NCBI GenBank assembly: GCA_016713905.1
Contig: JADJOE010000001.1
Coordinates: forward strand, 1,581,107-1,645,106
Reading direction: 5' to 3'
Source of the DNA: Candidatus Vicinibacter proximus
GTDB taxonomy: Bacteria; Bacteroidota; Bacteroidia; Chitinophagales; Saprospiraceae
DNA length: 64,000 nt
Shown: piece by piece, positions 8,482 through 17,227 of the stretch
Layout of the letters: every line of letters starts with the position of its first letter
Position numbering within the stretch: the stretch's first letter is position 1
Position numbers and translations under genes: made by a program
Notes under the pieces: generated by a model
What the model was told of the DNA's origin: nothing
The model's input: the letters and a program-made list of their open reading frames with translations, nothing else
The model's database searches: none

Positions 8482-10863
8482 ATGGAAAATCAAAATACTT
8501 CTTCGAAGAGCATCAGTTATATAATGAATACAAAAAACTGGTGGGGACCTTTAACTTTTATTTTAATCATCAGCATATTGGGTGTTGGTATGATTGGGTA
8601 TCAGACCTATATTGATGCTCCGCCAATGTCTGGTTTTACTGACGATAAGGGGAATGTTGTGATAGATAAGAAAACTCTTGAGCATGGACAAGAGGTGTTT
8701 CACAAGTATGCACTAATGGAGTATGGAAGTTTTTTTGGTGATGGAGCACAGCGAGGTCCGGATTTTACGGCAGAGGCACTCCACAAAATGTCGGTTTTTA
8801 TGGCAGACTTTTATGCTAAAGAATTTACTGCTGAAAAGGGAAGTGCTCCTGATGAATTTATGGTGAAGCAAATCGAAGAGCGCATCAAGCAGGAACTAAA
8901 GGAGAATCGATATGATAAAGTACGTGATATGGTTGCGCTTACCCCGGCACAGAATTACGCTCATGCACAATTGCAAAATTATTATTTGGGTATTTACAAG
9001 GGAGGAAAAACGGAGAAAGGTTTTCCGCCTTCAAATTATATTACAGACGATAAAGAACTAAAGGATTTAAGTTCTTTCTTTTTTTGGGGCGCCTGGGTAT
9101 GTGTTACGGAACGCCCAGGAACCACTTATAGTTACACACACAATTGGCCCTATGATCCGGGGTCAGGGAACACCCCTACTTCTCCTGTAATACTTTGGAG
9201 TGTGTTAGGATTATTGGCTTTTGTATTAATGTGCGGAATAGTGCTTTATTTCATAGGACAATACAATCAGTTACCTAATAAATTTTTTAAACCATCCACA
9301 AAAGATTTATTTTCAATGGAGCGAGTCGCCAGATTTTCTCCAACTCCAACACAAAGGGCGAGTTTTAAATTTTTCTTTGTAGCCATACTGCTATTTTTTC
9401 TGCAGGTTTCCAGCGGGCTCATCACGATTAATGATTTTATCAACTGGTTAAGTTACATAGGCATAAATATTTCTGATGATGTCCCTGTAACCATATCCAG
9501 AAGTTGGCATTTAATGCTTTCCCTATATTGGATTTCTACCTGTTGGATTGCCTCCTCCATTTTTATATTGCCGATACTTTCTAAAAAGGAAGTAAAAGGT
9601 CAATTGGTTTTGGTAAATACCTTATTTGTTTTGTTGTTTCTTCTTGTTGGAGGTTCGTTAACCGGCATGGTAATGGGTCCCTTGGGATTAATGGGTAAGT
9701 GGTGGTATTGGTTAGGTCATCAGGGATGGGAGTTTGTAGACTTTGGGAAAGTTTACCAGGTATTGCTGATGGGAATATTTATTTTATGGGGCACTGTTGT
9801 ATATCGTGGCATTAAGCCTGCGCTTATTAAAGGACAGGCATGGAATCTACCAAACTGGATTTTGTATTCTGTTATTGGCATTCCATTGTTGTTTCTGTCC
9901 GGATTTGTTGCGAAACCGGAGACTAATTTCGTGATTGCCGATTTTTGGCGATGGATGGTGATTCATATGTGGGTGGAGGCTTTTTTTGAAGTTTTCATTA
10001 CGGTTATCGTTTCCTATCTGATGGTATTGATGGGTTTAGTAAGCAGACAGGCGGCCATCCGAGTTGTTTATTTTGCAACTGTATTATTTTTAGGTACTGG
10101 GCTACTTGGCATCTCCCATAATTTTTATTGGAATGCTAAACCTGTTGCGACCATGGCATTGGGTAGTGTGTTCTCTACTTTACAATTTGTGCCACTGATA
10201 TTACTGACCGTAGAGGCATGGCGCTTTAAGAACATGCCAAAATTTGCTGTTGGTGATGTAGAACATAAACAGTTAGGCAATTTTGGATTTCCTGAAGTGT
10301 TCTTATTTTTAATTGCGGTCAACTTTTGGAATTTTTTTGGTGCCGGAGTTTTGGGCATTATCATCAATTTGCCCATCATGAATTATTTCGAGCATGGAAC
10401 ATATCTGACCGTTAATCACGCCCATGCCGCATTAATGGGCGTTTATGGAAATATTTCTATTGCAGCGCTGCTTTTTGCTTCGAGGTTGTTGATCAAGGAT
10501 AAAAATTGGAACACAAAAGTAGTTACGTTCTCTTTCTGGTCAATCAATGTTGGACTGATGTTAATGGTTGTATTGGATTTATTTCCGGCAGGATCTATAC
10601 AGTTTAAAGCAGTTGTAGAAAGAGGATTGTGGTTTGGACGGTCTTCAGAATTTGTAGATTATGGAGTTTTCAATTCTTTAACCTGGTTGCGTGGAATTGG
10701 GGCAACTGTTTTTTTTGCCGGTGGTGTCATTCCTTTGACATGGTTCATAGTTTCCCGGGTAAAATCATTAAAGTCTAAGGCCAGATCCATTGAGGAAATG
10801 GATCCTCAACCAGTATCCATAAATAAACATGAAGTCGTTTCGGAAGAAGAAATGGTATTTTAA
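8482..10863 (+). CDS. norB: Quinol-dependent nitric oxide reductase (qNOR, single-subunit NorB/NorZ)
   Basis: A 793-residue heme-copper oxidase superfamily protein that reduces NO to N2O with electrons from quinol. It detoxifies NO or supports denitrification in the inner membrane. The N-terminal part is a fused NorC-like periplasmic domain (GQEVFHKYALMEYGSFFGDGA) after a first membrane helix, and THNWPYDPGSGN precedes the second helix as in qNORs. The catalytic part has many helices with the metal ligands in SRSWHLMLSLYW, IHMWVEAFFEVF (conserved Glu residues), SHNFYWNA and NHAHAALMGVYG. The fusion and the absence of a separate norC define it as qNOR rather than cNOR. The convergent NsrR-like gene is the probable regulator. 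Confidence 0.95.
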   Translation: MENQNTSSKSISYIMNTKNWWGPLTFILIISILGVGMIGYQTYIDAPPMSGFTDDKGNVVIDKKTLEHGQEVFHKYALMEYGSFFGDGAQRGPDFTAEALHKMSVFMADFYAKEFTAEKGSAPDEFMVKQIEERIKQELKENRYDKVRDMVALTPAQNYAHAQLQNYYLGIYKGGKTEKGFPPSNYITDDKELKDLSSFFFWGAWVCVTERPGTTYSYTHNWPYDPGSGNTPTSPVILWSVLGLLAFVLMCGIVLYFIGQYNQLPNKFFKPSTKDLFSMERVARFSPTPTQRASFKFFFVAILLFFLQVSSGLITINDFINWLSYIGINISDDVPVTISRSWHLMLSLYWISTCWIASSIFILPILSKKEVKGQLVLVNTLFVLLFLLVGGSLTGMVMGPLGLMGKWWYWLGHQGWEFVDFGKVYQVLLMGIFILWGTVVYRGIKPALIKGQAWNLPNWILYSVIGIPLLFLSGFVAKPETNFVIADFWRWMVIHMWVEAFFEVFITVIVSYLMVLMGLVSRQAAIRVVYFATVLFLGTGLLGISHNFYWNAKPVATMALGSVFSTLQFVPLILLTVEAWRFKNMPKFAVGDVEHKQLGNFGFPEVFLFLIAVNFWNFFGAGVLGIIINLPIMNYFEHGTYLTVNHAHAALMGVYGNISIAALLFASRLLIKDKNWNTKVVTFSFWSINVGLMLMVVLDLFPAGSIQFKAVVERGLWFGRSSEFVDYGVFNSLTWLRGIGATVFFAGGVIPLTWFIVSRVKSLKSKARSIEEMDPQPVSINKHEVVSEEEMVF

Positions 10864-10911
10864 TTTTTATAAGATGCAGGAATAAGTTTTTTGAAATAGA
10901 AACGTCTTAAT

Positions 10912-10943
10912 AGTGTCATCTGCTTAGGCAGGTGGCACTTTTT
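10912..10943 (+). terminator. Rho-independent terminator after norB
   Basis: Arms at 10912-10923 and 10928-10939 pair over 12 bp (two G-U pairs) around a TTAG loop and are followed by a T-run. It lies 49 nt after the norB stop and ends next to the stop codon of the convergent regulator. Confidence 0.8.
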
Positions 10944-10944
10944 C

Positions 10945-11376
10945 TTATAGTTTTAGATAGGTTTCACCATTCTTTAACCCTTTAATCAGATCATGAAGAC
11001 TGGTTTTTCCGAATACATCCAGTAGCCTGTTTTTTATTGGCTTATACTTGTGGTGAAAAGGGCAGGGTTGATGATCAGAACATTCGTCTAATCCAAGACT
11101 GCATCGGTTGAGTACATCACCATCGATAGCCTGAACAATCCGGATCAGTTTTATTTTAGCCATCTGATTTATCTCTACTTCGAAACCTCCGCCGGGACCC
11201 TTTACAGATTTAATGATTTTATACTTAACTAATTTTTGCAAAATTTTGGAAGTAAAGGCCTCCGGCGATTCAATTTTTTTAGCAACCTCTTGCAGATTTA
11301 CACGATGTCCCAGTATAGATTGCGATGCAATGTATATGGAAGAACGAATGGCATATTCACAGGCTTTTGAAAACAT
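10945..11376 (-). CDS. Rrf2-family transcriptional regulator, NsrR-like
   Basis: A 143-residue winged-helix regulator. The N-terminal MFSKACEYAIRSSIYIA and the recognition part (ESPEAFTSKILQKLVKYKII) followed by the wing SVKGPGGGFEV are typical of Rrf2 proteins. Three cysteines in RCSLGLDECSDHQPCPFH are spaced like the iron-sulfur ligands of NsrR and IscR. NsrR senses NO by damage to this cluster and releases NO-detoxification genes. Its position convergent with the NO reductase supports control of norB. The NsrR assignment is inference; a different Rrf2 sensor is possible. Confidence 0.8.
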   Translation of the reverse strand: MFSKACEYAIRSSIYIASQSILGHRVNLQEVAKKIESPEAFTSKILQKLVKYKIIKSVKGPGGGFEVEINQMAKIKLIRIVQAIDGDVLNRCSLGLDECSDHQPCPFHHKYKPIKNRLLDVFGKTSLHDLIKGLKNGETYLKL

Positions 11377-11557
11377 TAGTCTATTTTATTATGATCCGAG
11401 GCAAATATCGACATTGTTTATTATTAAATTTTCAGTATGACTTATTTAATCCAATTTTATTAATAGAATTTTTATTTCAAGGTAAAATAACTGAAAATAC
11501 ATAATATATTGCCCTGGTGTTTGATCTTGAGTAGTAGGAGGGGTAATTTCATTTCTT

Positions 11558-12770
11558 AACGTTTTTTAAATCCATTTTAGTTAAAATGAAAAAGACCAAT
11601 CTGAATTTCTCATTCAATAATTAAATGATGAGGTATTAAAATCTATTTTGGGTCAGGTTAAAAAAAATGGGGTGAAGCCAGTTTTGCGGTCTTATTGGCA
11701 TTGTTCTTTTTTGTCTTAATACAAAAAAGAACCAAAAAAAATCAAGGCTGTTTTCATTTTTTAACGCTAAAACTGATCTAAAAAGCTAAACAAAATAAAC
11801 TCGCCTTGAGCAGCATTCATAGCGACAGGCCTTAATCTTATAAATTCATTAGCTTATCCGCAAGCGAGCTCAAACAGTATTTTGTTTTTAACGCTTTGTA
11901 AATCCGTTTTAGCTAAAATGAAAAAGGCCGATCTGAATGTCTCCTTCGAAAACTATGTGATGAGGTATTAAAATCTATTTTGGGTCAGGTTAAAAAAAAT
12001 GGGGTGAAGCCAGTTTTGCGGTCTTATTGGCATTGTTCTTTTTTGTCTTAATACAAAAAAGAACCAAAAAAAATCAAGGCTGTTTTCATTTTTTAACGCT
12101 AAAACTGATCTAAAAAGCTAAACAAAATAAACTCGCCTTGAGCAGCATTCATAGCGACAGGCCTTAATCTTATAAATTCATTAGCTTATCCGCAAGCGAG
12201 CTCAAACAGTATTTTGTTTTTAACGCTTTGTAAATCCATTTTAGTTAAAATGAAAAAGACCAATCTGAATTTCTCATTCAATAATTAAATGATGAGGTAT
12301 TAAAATCTATTTTGGGTCAGGTTAAAAAAAAATGGGGTGAAGCCAGTTTTGCGGTCTTATTGGCATTGTTCTTTTTGTCTTAATACAAAAAGAACCAAAA
12401 AAAAATCAAGGCTGTTTTCATTTTTTAACGCTAAAACTGATCTAAAAAGCTAAACAAAATAAACTCGCCTTGAGCAGCATTCATAGCGACAGGCCTTAAT
12501 CTTATAAATTCATTAGCTTATCCGCAAGCGAGCTCAAACAGTATTTTGTTTTTAACGCTTTGTAAATCCGTTTTAGCTAAAATGAAAAAGGCCGATCTGA
12601 ATGTCTCCTTCGAAAACTATGTGATGAGGTATTAGAATCTATTTTGGGTCAGGTTAAAAAAAAATGGGGTGAAGCCAGTTTTGCGGTCCTATTGGCATTG
12701 TTCTTTTTTGTCTTAATACAAAAAAGAACCAAAAAAAATCAAGGCTGTTTTCATTTTTTAACGCCAAAAC
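11558..12770. repeat. 332-bp tandem repeat, about 3.7 copies with A-B-A-B higher-order structure
   Basis: Copies begin at 11558, 11890, 12222 and 12554, with an exact 332-bp period; the last is partial and diverges after about 12765. Copies 1 and 3 share variants (for example CATTCAATAATTAAATGA) and copies 2 and 4 share others (CCTTCGAAAACTATGTGA), so a two-unit block was duplicated. Each unit contains a 12-bp perfect inverted repeat GTTCTTTTTTGT/ACAAAAAAGAAC (first at 11703-11732). No coding potential was seen. Confidence 0.9.
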
Positions 12771-13383
12771 GGATGTAACCCATTTTATGCATTAGAATTT
12801 CTATTCCAAGTCAAAAAATTTCAGCTTTCGTTCTTCCGCCAGTGGTCGGACAAGTCCCTCACATATTGCACTGTTGCAGAGATCATTCAGTCAATCCATC
12901 AACTAATTTTCAAATTTTCAAATTCTCTAATTTTCTCGTTAGCCGCTTTCGCGCCTGCCTGCCGACGCAGTCAGGCAGGGTTCCTTCACGTGAAGCACTG
13001 TCATGCTTCATTCCGCTTTGCGGAAATCGTTCAGTCATCTCTAATTCCCCTACTAGCCGCTTTCGCGGTTCCTTCCTATGAATTGAATTTCTGCCGAACT
13101 AAGTCATGAGGCCCTTAAACCAATTTCTTTTGAAAGCAGAGTGGAATTAACCACCCTACCTTCGCAAGATTTTTTGCTCTTTCAAATATACAACTTTTCT
13201 TTACTTATATATCCTCCTATCGGTGGTCAATTTTTAGTTGCCACAAGTATTTATCAATATAGCAAAGTATAATTGATAGCCACACACTCACTTATAGTAT
13301 TTTGGATACAAGGAACGCGGAAGTGGTCTATTCAACTTTTGCTCGTTTTTAATTTATATAGTAAGAAAAGAGTATAATTTTAT
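12771..13383. other. Non-coding region with short palindromes, upstream flank of the IS110 element
   Basis: About 600 bases without a convincing gene. It contains short G/C-rich palindromic pieces (for example GCCTGCCTGCCGACGCAGTC near 12955 and CCGCTTTGCGG near 13013) amid A/T-rich DNA, resembling degraded dispersed repeats. The far end of the IS110 element must lie near 13200-13380 but could not be fixed, since IS110 elements often lack inverted ends. Confidence 0.4.
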
Positions 13384-14457
13384 TTATTTCAATATTCCGA
13401 TTTCATAATCTATTTTATTTAACCAAATTGACCTTATACGATTTAATAGTTTTCGTGAAACTTTAATGATAGCTCTTTTACCTCCTACTTTTAGTTTTGT
13501 ATTATTATAATATTGGGTCATAGCAGGATCACGTCTTATTCCTATCCAGGCGGCTTCTAGGATTAAGCTACGCAATCGCTTATGATGTCTACTTATTATA
13601 TGTCCTGTACGAATATGTTCCCCACTGGAAAACTCCGAGGGATAAAAACCAACGAATGCATTTAGTTTTTCGAAACTCTTGAAGCGATTCATGTCTTCTA
13701 TTTCCGTTATTAAAGTAATGGCAGTTATTGTGCCCACACCAGGTACCGTTTTTAATCTAGAAGCAATGGGGGCATACTTTTCACTAACTGCTAGTTTGCG
13801 AATATCTTTAAGTACCAGGTTTTTTTCTACCCTTATATTTTCCATCATTTTTATTTGATGGTTTAAAGCAGTTCGTAATGTTCCAAATGAGATAGGTAGG
13901 TCTTTTAACCAGTTTATGAATATATTGCTCCAATTTCCGCTTCCAAACCGTTCGGGAATCTCTATACCTACTTGATATAGCATTCCTTTGATTCTATTTT
14001 TTGATCTGGTCAGGTCTCGTGTTAATTTTTCATTGGTCCGAACTAGTTGACGATCAGCTTCTGTCTCTTGCGATGGGATGTAGATCGGACACAACATTCC
14101 TGCTTGAAGTGAAGATCCAATACGTTTAGAATCGTTTCTATCTGTTTTTGATTTATTTCCTTTGTCGGTCTGGGGTATGTCTGCTGGATTAACAACAATG
14201 CAGCTTACACCTTGTCTATCAAATGCTCTCTTTATCCAATAACCGCTAAAACCAGCTTCATAGGCACAACTGAAATTTGCTCCAGGAAATTCACGCTGTA
14301 AAAATGAAACTAAAATATCTGGATGAGGTGATTGATGAAAACTTCGCAGGTATTGGCTCCCATAATAAAGTGAAACATTCCAACTCTTCAAATGGACATC
14401 TATGCCAACGTAAATGGTTTCTCCTACAAATCCAGCCTTTTGTAATACTTTTGTCAT
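13384..14457 (-). CDS. IS110-family transposase (DEDD recombinase)
   Basis: A 357-residue protein with the two-domain layout of IS110/IS1111 transposases. The N-terminal RuvC-like DEDD domain starts YVGIDVHLKSWNVSLYYG and includes DRNDSKRIGSSL. The C-terminal Tnp_20 domain contains LKTVPGVGTITAITLITEIED, NAFVGFYPSEFSSG and HKRLRSLILEAAW, with the serine region used in strand exchange. IS110 enzymes use a structured bridge RNA from the element's own non-coding end to choose target and donor. The gene looks intact. It lies on the opposite strand to the recombinase and cassette array and is probably a separate insertion. Confidence 0.93.
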   Translation of the reverse strand: MTKVLQKAGFVGETIYVGIDVHLKSWNVSLYYGSQYLRSFHQSPHPDILVSFLQREFPGANFSCAYEAGFSGYWIKRAFDRQGVSCIVVNPADIPQTDKGNKSKTDRNDSKRIGSSLQAGMLCPIYIPSQETEADRQLVRTNEKLTRDLTRSKNRIKGMLYQVGIEIPERFGSGNWSNIFINWLKDLPISFGTLRTALNHQIKMMENIRVEKNLVLKDIRKLAVSEKYAPIASRLKTVPGVGTITAITLITEIEDMNRFKSFEKLNAFVGFYPSEFSSGEHIRTGHIISRHHKRLRSLILEAAWIGIRRDPAMTQYYNNTKLKVGGKRAIIKVSRKLLNRIRSIWLNKIDYEIGILK

Positions 14458-14459
14458 AA

Positions 14460-14522
14460 GGTTTAGTTTTTAGTTATTTAATTTAAATTGTGGCCTTTGG
14501 ACCACTTAACTAAAGCTAAACC
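14460..14522 (-). ncRNA. Structured leader of the IS110 element (bridge-RNA candidate region)
   Basis: Immediately upstream of the transposase start, GGTTTAG (14460-14466) pairs with CTAAACC (14516-14522), TTTAGTT pairs with AACTAAA inside it, and GTGG/CCAC forms an inner hairpin. Bridge RNAs of IS110 elements come from this non-coding side. The full RNA and its guide loops could not be resolved. Confidence 0.4.
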
Positions 14523-14711
14523 TTTTTTCAATTACATGGATACTCACTTATCGTGCTGTCGCACGATACTCTGCTGTCGCAGAGATCGTTCAGTCATCCA
14601 TTAGCTAATTTTCAAATTTTCTAATTCTCTAATTTCTCCCTTATTCCCTTAAAATTTACCTGACCTATTCTAAATTATTTCTAATTTAGCACGGCAACTA
14701 ACCCTAGACGG

Positions 14712-15203
14712 ATGCCAAGCTGGAAGGTCCTATATATTCAAGGCAGATATGAATTTAAAGTAGAGCAGCAACTTGCCCGACTGGGGATAGAACACTATTT
14801 ACCCAAGGTCCAAGTCATGCGCCAATGGTCGGATCGGATGAAGAAATTGACTGTGCCTGCATTTCCTTCTTATTTATTTGTGTGCAATGAAGACAAGAAC
14901 CGGCAGGCCGTTTTTCAGGCCAAAGGTGTATTGCATTATGTGCGCCATGAAAACCAGGATGCCATTATAAGGGAAGAAGAGCTTGATATGATCCGGAAGG
15001 GAGGGTCCATGATTATTCAGAATTCCTTGCAGGCCATCCGAGGGTTAAAAGGAAAGCAGGTCAAAATAAAAGCCGGTTTATTGGCCGGGAATACCGGAAC
15101 ACTGGTGGATCTCATCGGCAAAAAATTCGTTCAGTTAAAACTCGAAAATCTATCCATGTTTTTTTTGGTAGAAATACCTACTGATCAATTACAGTTGAAC
15201 TGA
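14712..15203 (+). CDS. UpxY-family transcription antiterminator (NusG/RfaH paralogue)
   Basis: A 163-residue NusG-like protein. The NGN domain is recognisable from WKVLYIQGRYEFKVEQQLARLG through LTVPAFPSYLFV, and the C-terminal KOW-like part contains GLKGKQVKIKAGLLAGNTGTL. UpxY proteins in Bacteroidota ride on RNA polymerase and allow reading through long operons, typically capsule loci. Here no capsule genes follow; the next genes are the recombinase and a 47-kb array with all genes in one direction. A role in reading through that array is attractive but is inference. Confidence 0.85.
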   Translation: MPSWKVLYIQGRYEFKVEQQLARLGIEHYLPKVQVMRQWSDRMKKLTVPAFPSYLFVCNEDKNRQAVFQAKGVLHYVRHENQDAIIREEELDMIRKGGSMIIQNSLQAIRGLKGKQVKIKAGLLAGNTGTLVDLIGKKFVQLKLENLSMFFLVEIPTDQLQLN

Positions 15204-15399
15204 ACGAACGCAATATAAGAATCAACTTCCATGCCTTGCTTGCGGATATGTGAGTGAGGACGGCGAAGCCGTAAAATAAAGTTAGCTTCTAATGGATGGA
15301 ATATTAGGGCGAAACAGGAATTAGTAAGCACTGCAAATATCTTATTGAGCAAAATAGTACGAATGAATATTTTTAAGAACACTATAAAACACCTACCAA

Positions 15400-16497
15400 A
15401 TGGAAACCATTTTATTAGACTTAGCGGAGCAAGAGGGAGTGGAGCTGCTCACCATCCGTGTTCCGTATGATCCAATTTTGATTGCAGCAGTTAAGAAAAT
15501 CCAAGGTGTACGATGGGATCCTGATCATCGTGTATGGAAAGTTCCTCCCAGAAAAGGCTTGCTTATGGAACTCAGAAATAGTTTTGGAAAAAACGCCAGG
15601 CTGGACGAAAGTGAACTTAGAAGAAAATTAAATCAAGTTAAGGAGCAACAGAGGTTTCGACATGCGTATGACCTTCCTTTGGAAAGATTTTCGGCATGGC
15701 TTAAGAGCAAAAGGTACAGTAAAAATACTCAGAAGACTTATCTCGACGCAATAGGTGTTTTTCTAAAATTCATGAAAGGAAAACCTATCAATGAGATCGT
15801 CCTGGAGGACATCATAAGGTTTAATAACGATTACATTCTTTACAAGGCTTATTCTTCTTCCTATCAGAATCAAGTAGTCAACGCATTAAAATTGTTTTTT
15901 CGGGTGGAAGAAAACAAGTTAATAGATCTGGAGGAAATACATCGTCCCAGACGTTCCTTTAAATTACCTAACGTACTCAGCAAAGAAGAAGTCAGGCAGA
16001 TTCTCGACAGTTTAAAAAACCTTAAACACAGAGTAATGCTGAGTCTCATTTACGCATGTGGATTAAGACGGAGTGAGTTACTGGAACTTAGATTAACGGA
16101 TATAATGTTCGAACGTAAGTTGTTGCTTATTCGGCAATCCAAAGGAAATAAAGACAGGGTGGTACCATTAAGCCAGAAATTGCAGGGTCAGCTGGAGGAA
16201 TATATAAAATCCTATAGGCCACAGCATTACCTTTTTGAAGGACAAAATGGAGGAAAATACAGCGAGACCAGTCTTGCCAAGGTACTAAAGAATGCTCTTA
16301 TGGAAACCGGAAATCAAAAGGCAGTAAGTCTCCACTGGCTTAGGCACAGCTACGCGACACATCTTCTAGAAAGTGGAACAGACCTTCGTTATATACAAGA
16401 ATTGCTAGGTCATAAAAGTAGCAGAACCACAGAGATCTATACCCATGTCAGCCAGAAAAAAATACAAGGCATTCGAAGTCCATTTGACGATTTGTAA
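15400..16497 (+). CDS. Tyrosine recombinase, candidate integrase of the cassette array
   Basis: A 365-residue protein. Residues 15-60 (LLTIRVPYDPILIAAVKKIQ, then GVRWDPDHRVWKVPP) resemble the HARP-like segment seen before many Bacteroidota integrases. A SAM-like core-binding domain spans about 91-175. The catalytic domain carries Arg223 (CGLRRSELLEL), Lys248 (RQSKGNKDR), His312 and Arg315 (LHWLRHSYATHL), His338 (LLGHKS) and the nucleophile Tyr347 (IYTHV), so it should be active. The C-terminal GIRSPFDDL tail is like the end of IntI proteins. However, the stretch between Lys248 and His312 has no extra segment of the type that marks classical integron integrases. It reads toward the array; classical intI is usually divergent. 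Its link to the array rests on position. Confidence 0.88.
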   Translation: METILLDLAEQEGVELLTIRVPYDPILIAAVKKIQGVRWDPDHRVWKVPPRKGLLMELRNSFGKNARLDESELRRKLNQVKEQQRFRHAYDLPLERFSAWLKSKRYSKNTQKTYLDAIGVFLKFMKGKPINEIVLEDIIRFNNDYILYKAYSSSYQNQVVNALKLFFRVEENKLIDLEEIHRPRRSFKLPNVLSKEEVRQILDSLKNLKHRVMLSLIYACGLRRSELLELRLTDIMFERKLLLIRQSKGNKDRVVPLSQKLQGQLEEYIKSYRPQHYLFEGQNGGKYSETSLAKVLKNALMETGNQKAVSLHWLRHSYATHLLESGTDLRYIQELLGHKSSRTTEIYTHVSQKKIQGIRSPFDDL

Positions 16498-16518
16498 AAA
16501 AAATATACCATACTAAAA

Positions 16519-16569
16519 GTGTACATAGCTTACAAAAACAGTTGACTTTGTTTACTTTTGGTGTACATA
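16519..16569 (+). repeat. Direct repeats in the attI-like region
   Basis: GTGTACATA occurs at 16519-16527 and again at 16561-16569, 42 bp apart, between the recombinase stop and the first cassette box. Classical attI sites also contain direct integrase-binding repeats beside the core, so these are candidate recombinase sites. Confidence 0.4.
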
Positions 16570-16572
16570 TAA
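16542..16572 (+). promoter_or_regulatory. Possible cassette promoter (Pc-like)
   Basis: TTGACT at 16542-16547 is followed 17-19 nt later by ACATAT/ATATAA at 16565-16572, directly before the first cassette and reading into it. The same stretch also contains TTTG elements typical of Bacteroidota promoters. Strength and start site are not known. Confidence 0.4.
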
Positions 16573-16575
16573 GAA

Positions 16576-16584
16576 GTTGTAGGC
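16576..16584 (+). other. attI-like junction and start box of cassette c1
   Basis: GTTGTAGGC is the first start box. Its exact reverse complement, GCCTACAAC, lies at 19779-19787 at the end of c1. The match continues past the box as A, a one-base mismatch, then TTTT. This marks where cassettes join the recombinase side. Confidence 0.75.
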
Positions 16585-16634
16585 AATTTTACCGAGACAG
16601 CGTACCAATAACAAACAGACAGTAAAATGACTAA

Positions 16635-17189
16635 ATGACAACAGAAATAATAGACGACCTAAAAGGAGAAAATAACAACGCTTTCGGACAACTTTACAAA
16701 GAGTATTTCGGAATGGTAAACCGTTTTATAACAAACAACAACGGACGGACAGACGATGCTGAAGATATTTTTCAAGACACGATGTTGGTGCTTTTAGAAA
16801 AACTTCGCCAAGACGATTTTCAACTTACTGCTTCTATCAAAACCTATATTATGGCAATTTCCAAAAATCTTTGGCTCAAAAGATTAAGAACTGCTTACCG
16901 AGAAACAGAATTTACAGACATTCACGACAACAAATTTTACGAAGAAATAAATCTTGCTATAGAACAAGAGAAAAACTATTGGGATAAGTTGCAAAACTAT
17001 ATGCACAAAATAACTGACCATTGCAAAGGACTTATCCACGACATATTTTTTAAAGAAAAAGCCATTGAGCAAATCCAACAAGAATATGGCTATTCAACCA
17101 AGCATAATGCTCAAAATCAGAAACATAAATGCATTGAACAAATCCGAAAAGTGAAAGAAGAAGATGAAAAAGATAACAAGCCTAGGTGA
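16635..17189 (+). CDS. ECF-type RNA polymerase sigma factor (cassette c1)
   Basis: A 184-residue sigma-70 family protein. Region 2 is visible as FGQLYKEYFGMVNRFITNNN and DDAEDIFQDTMLVLLEKL, followed by region 2.4-like TYIMAISKNLWLKRLR. Region 4 is weaker (FKEKAIEQIQQEYGYSTKHNAQNQ) but holds a helix-turn-helix-like segment ending in KHKCIEQIR. It would direct RNA polymerase to a small set of promoters. No anti-sigma gene is next to it. It is the first gene of c1, upstream of metal-related genes, and so may control them. An alternative ATG 8 nt upstream is followed at once by a stop. Confidence 0.85.
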   Translation: MTTEIIDDLKGENNNAFGQLYKEYFGMVNRFITNNNGRTDDAEDIFQDTMLVLLEKLRQDDFQLTASIKTYIMAISKNLWLKRLRTAYRETEFTDIHDNKFYEEINLAIEQEKNYWDKLQNYMHKITDHCKGLIHDIFFKEKAIEQIQQEYGYSTKHNAQNQKHKCIEQIRKVKEEDEKDNKPR

Positions 17190-17227
17190 TTTACTAACTT
17201 TTTTGGTATTAAAAAGCAAAACGCTTT

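Noticed and set aside
10945..11376. Generic IscR assignment for the Rrf2 regulator
   Set aside because: No isc or suf genes are nearby, while the convergent nitric oxide reductase favours an NsrR-like role.
12842..13081. Open frame of 79 codons near the IS110 element
   Set aside because: The sequence consists of low-complexity and palindromic repeat pieces and has no protein-like pattern.
15400..16497. Classical integron integrase (IntI)
   Set aside because: Although the tail looks like IntI, the IntI-specific extra segment is missing and the gene points toward the array.
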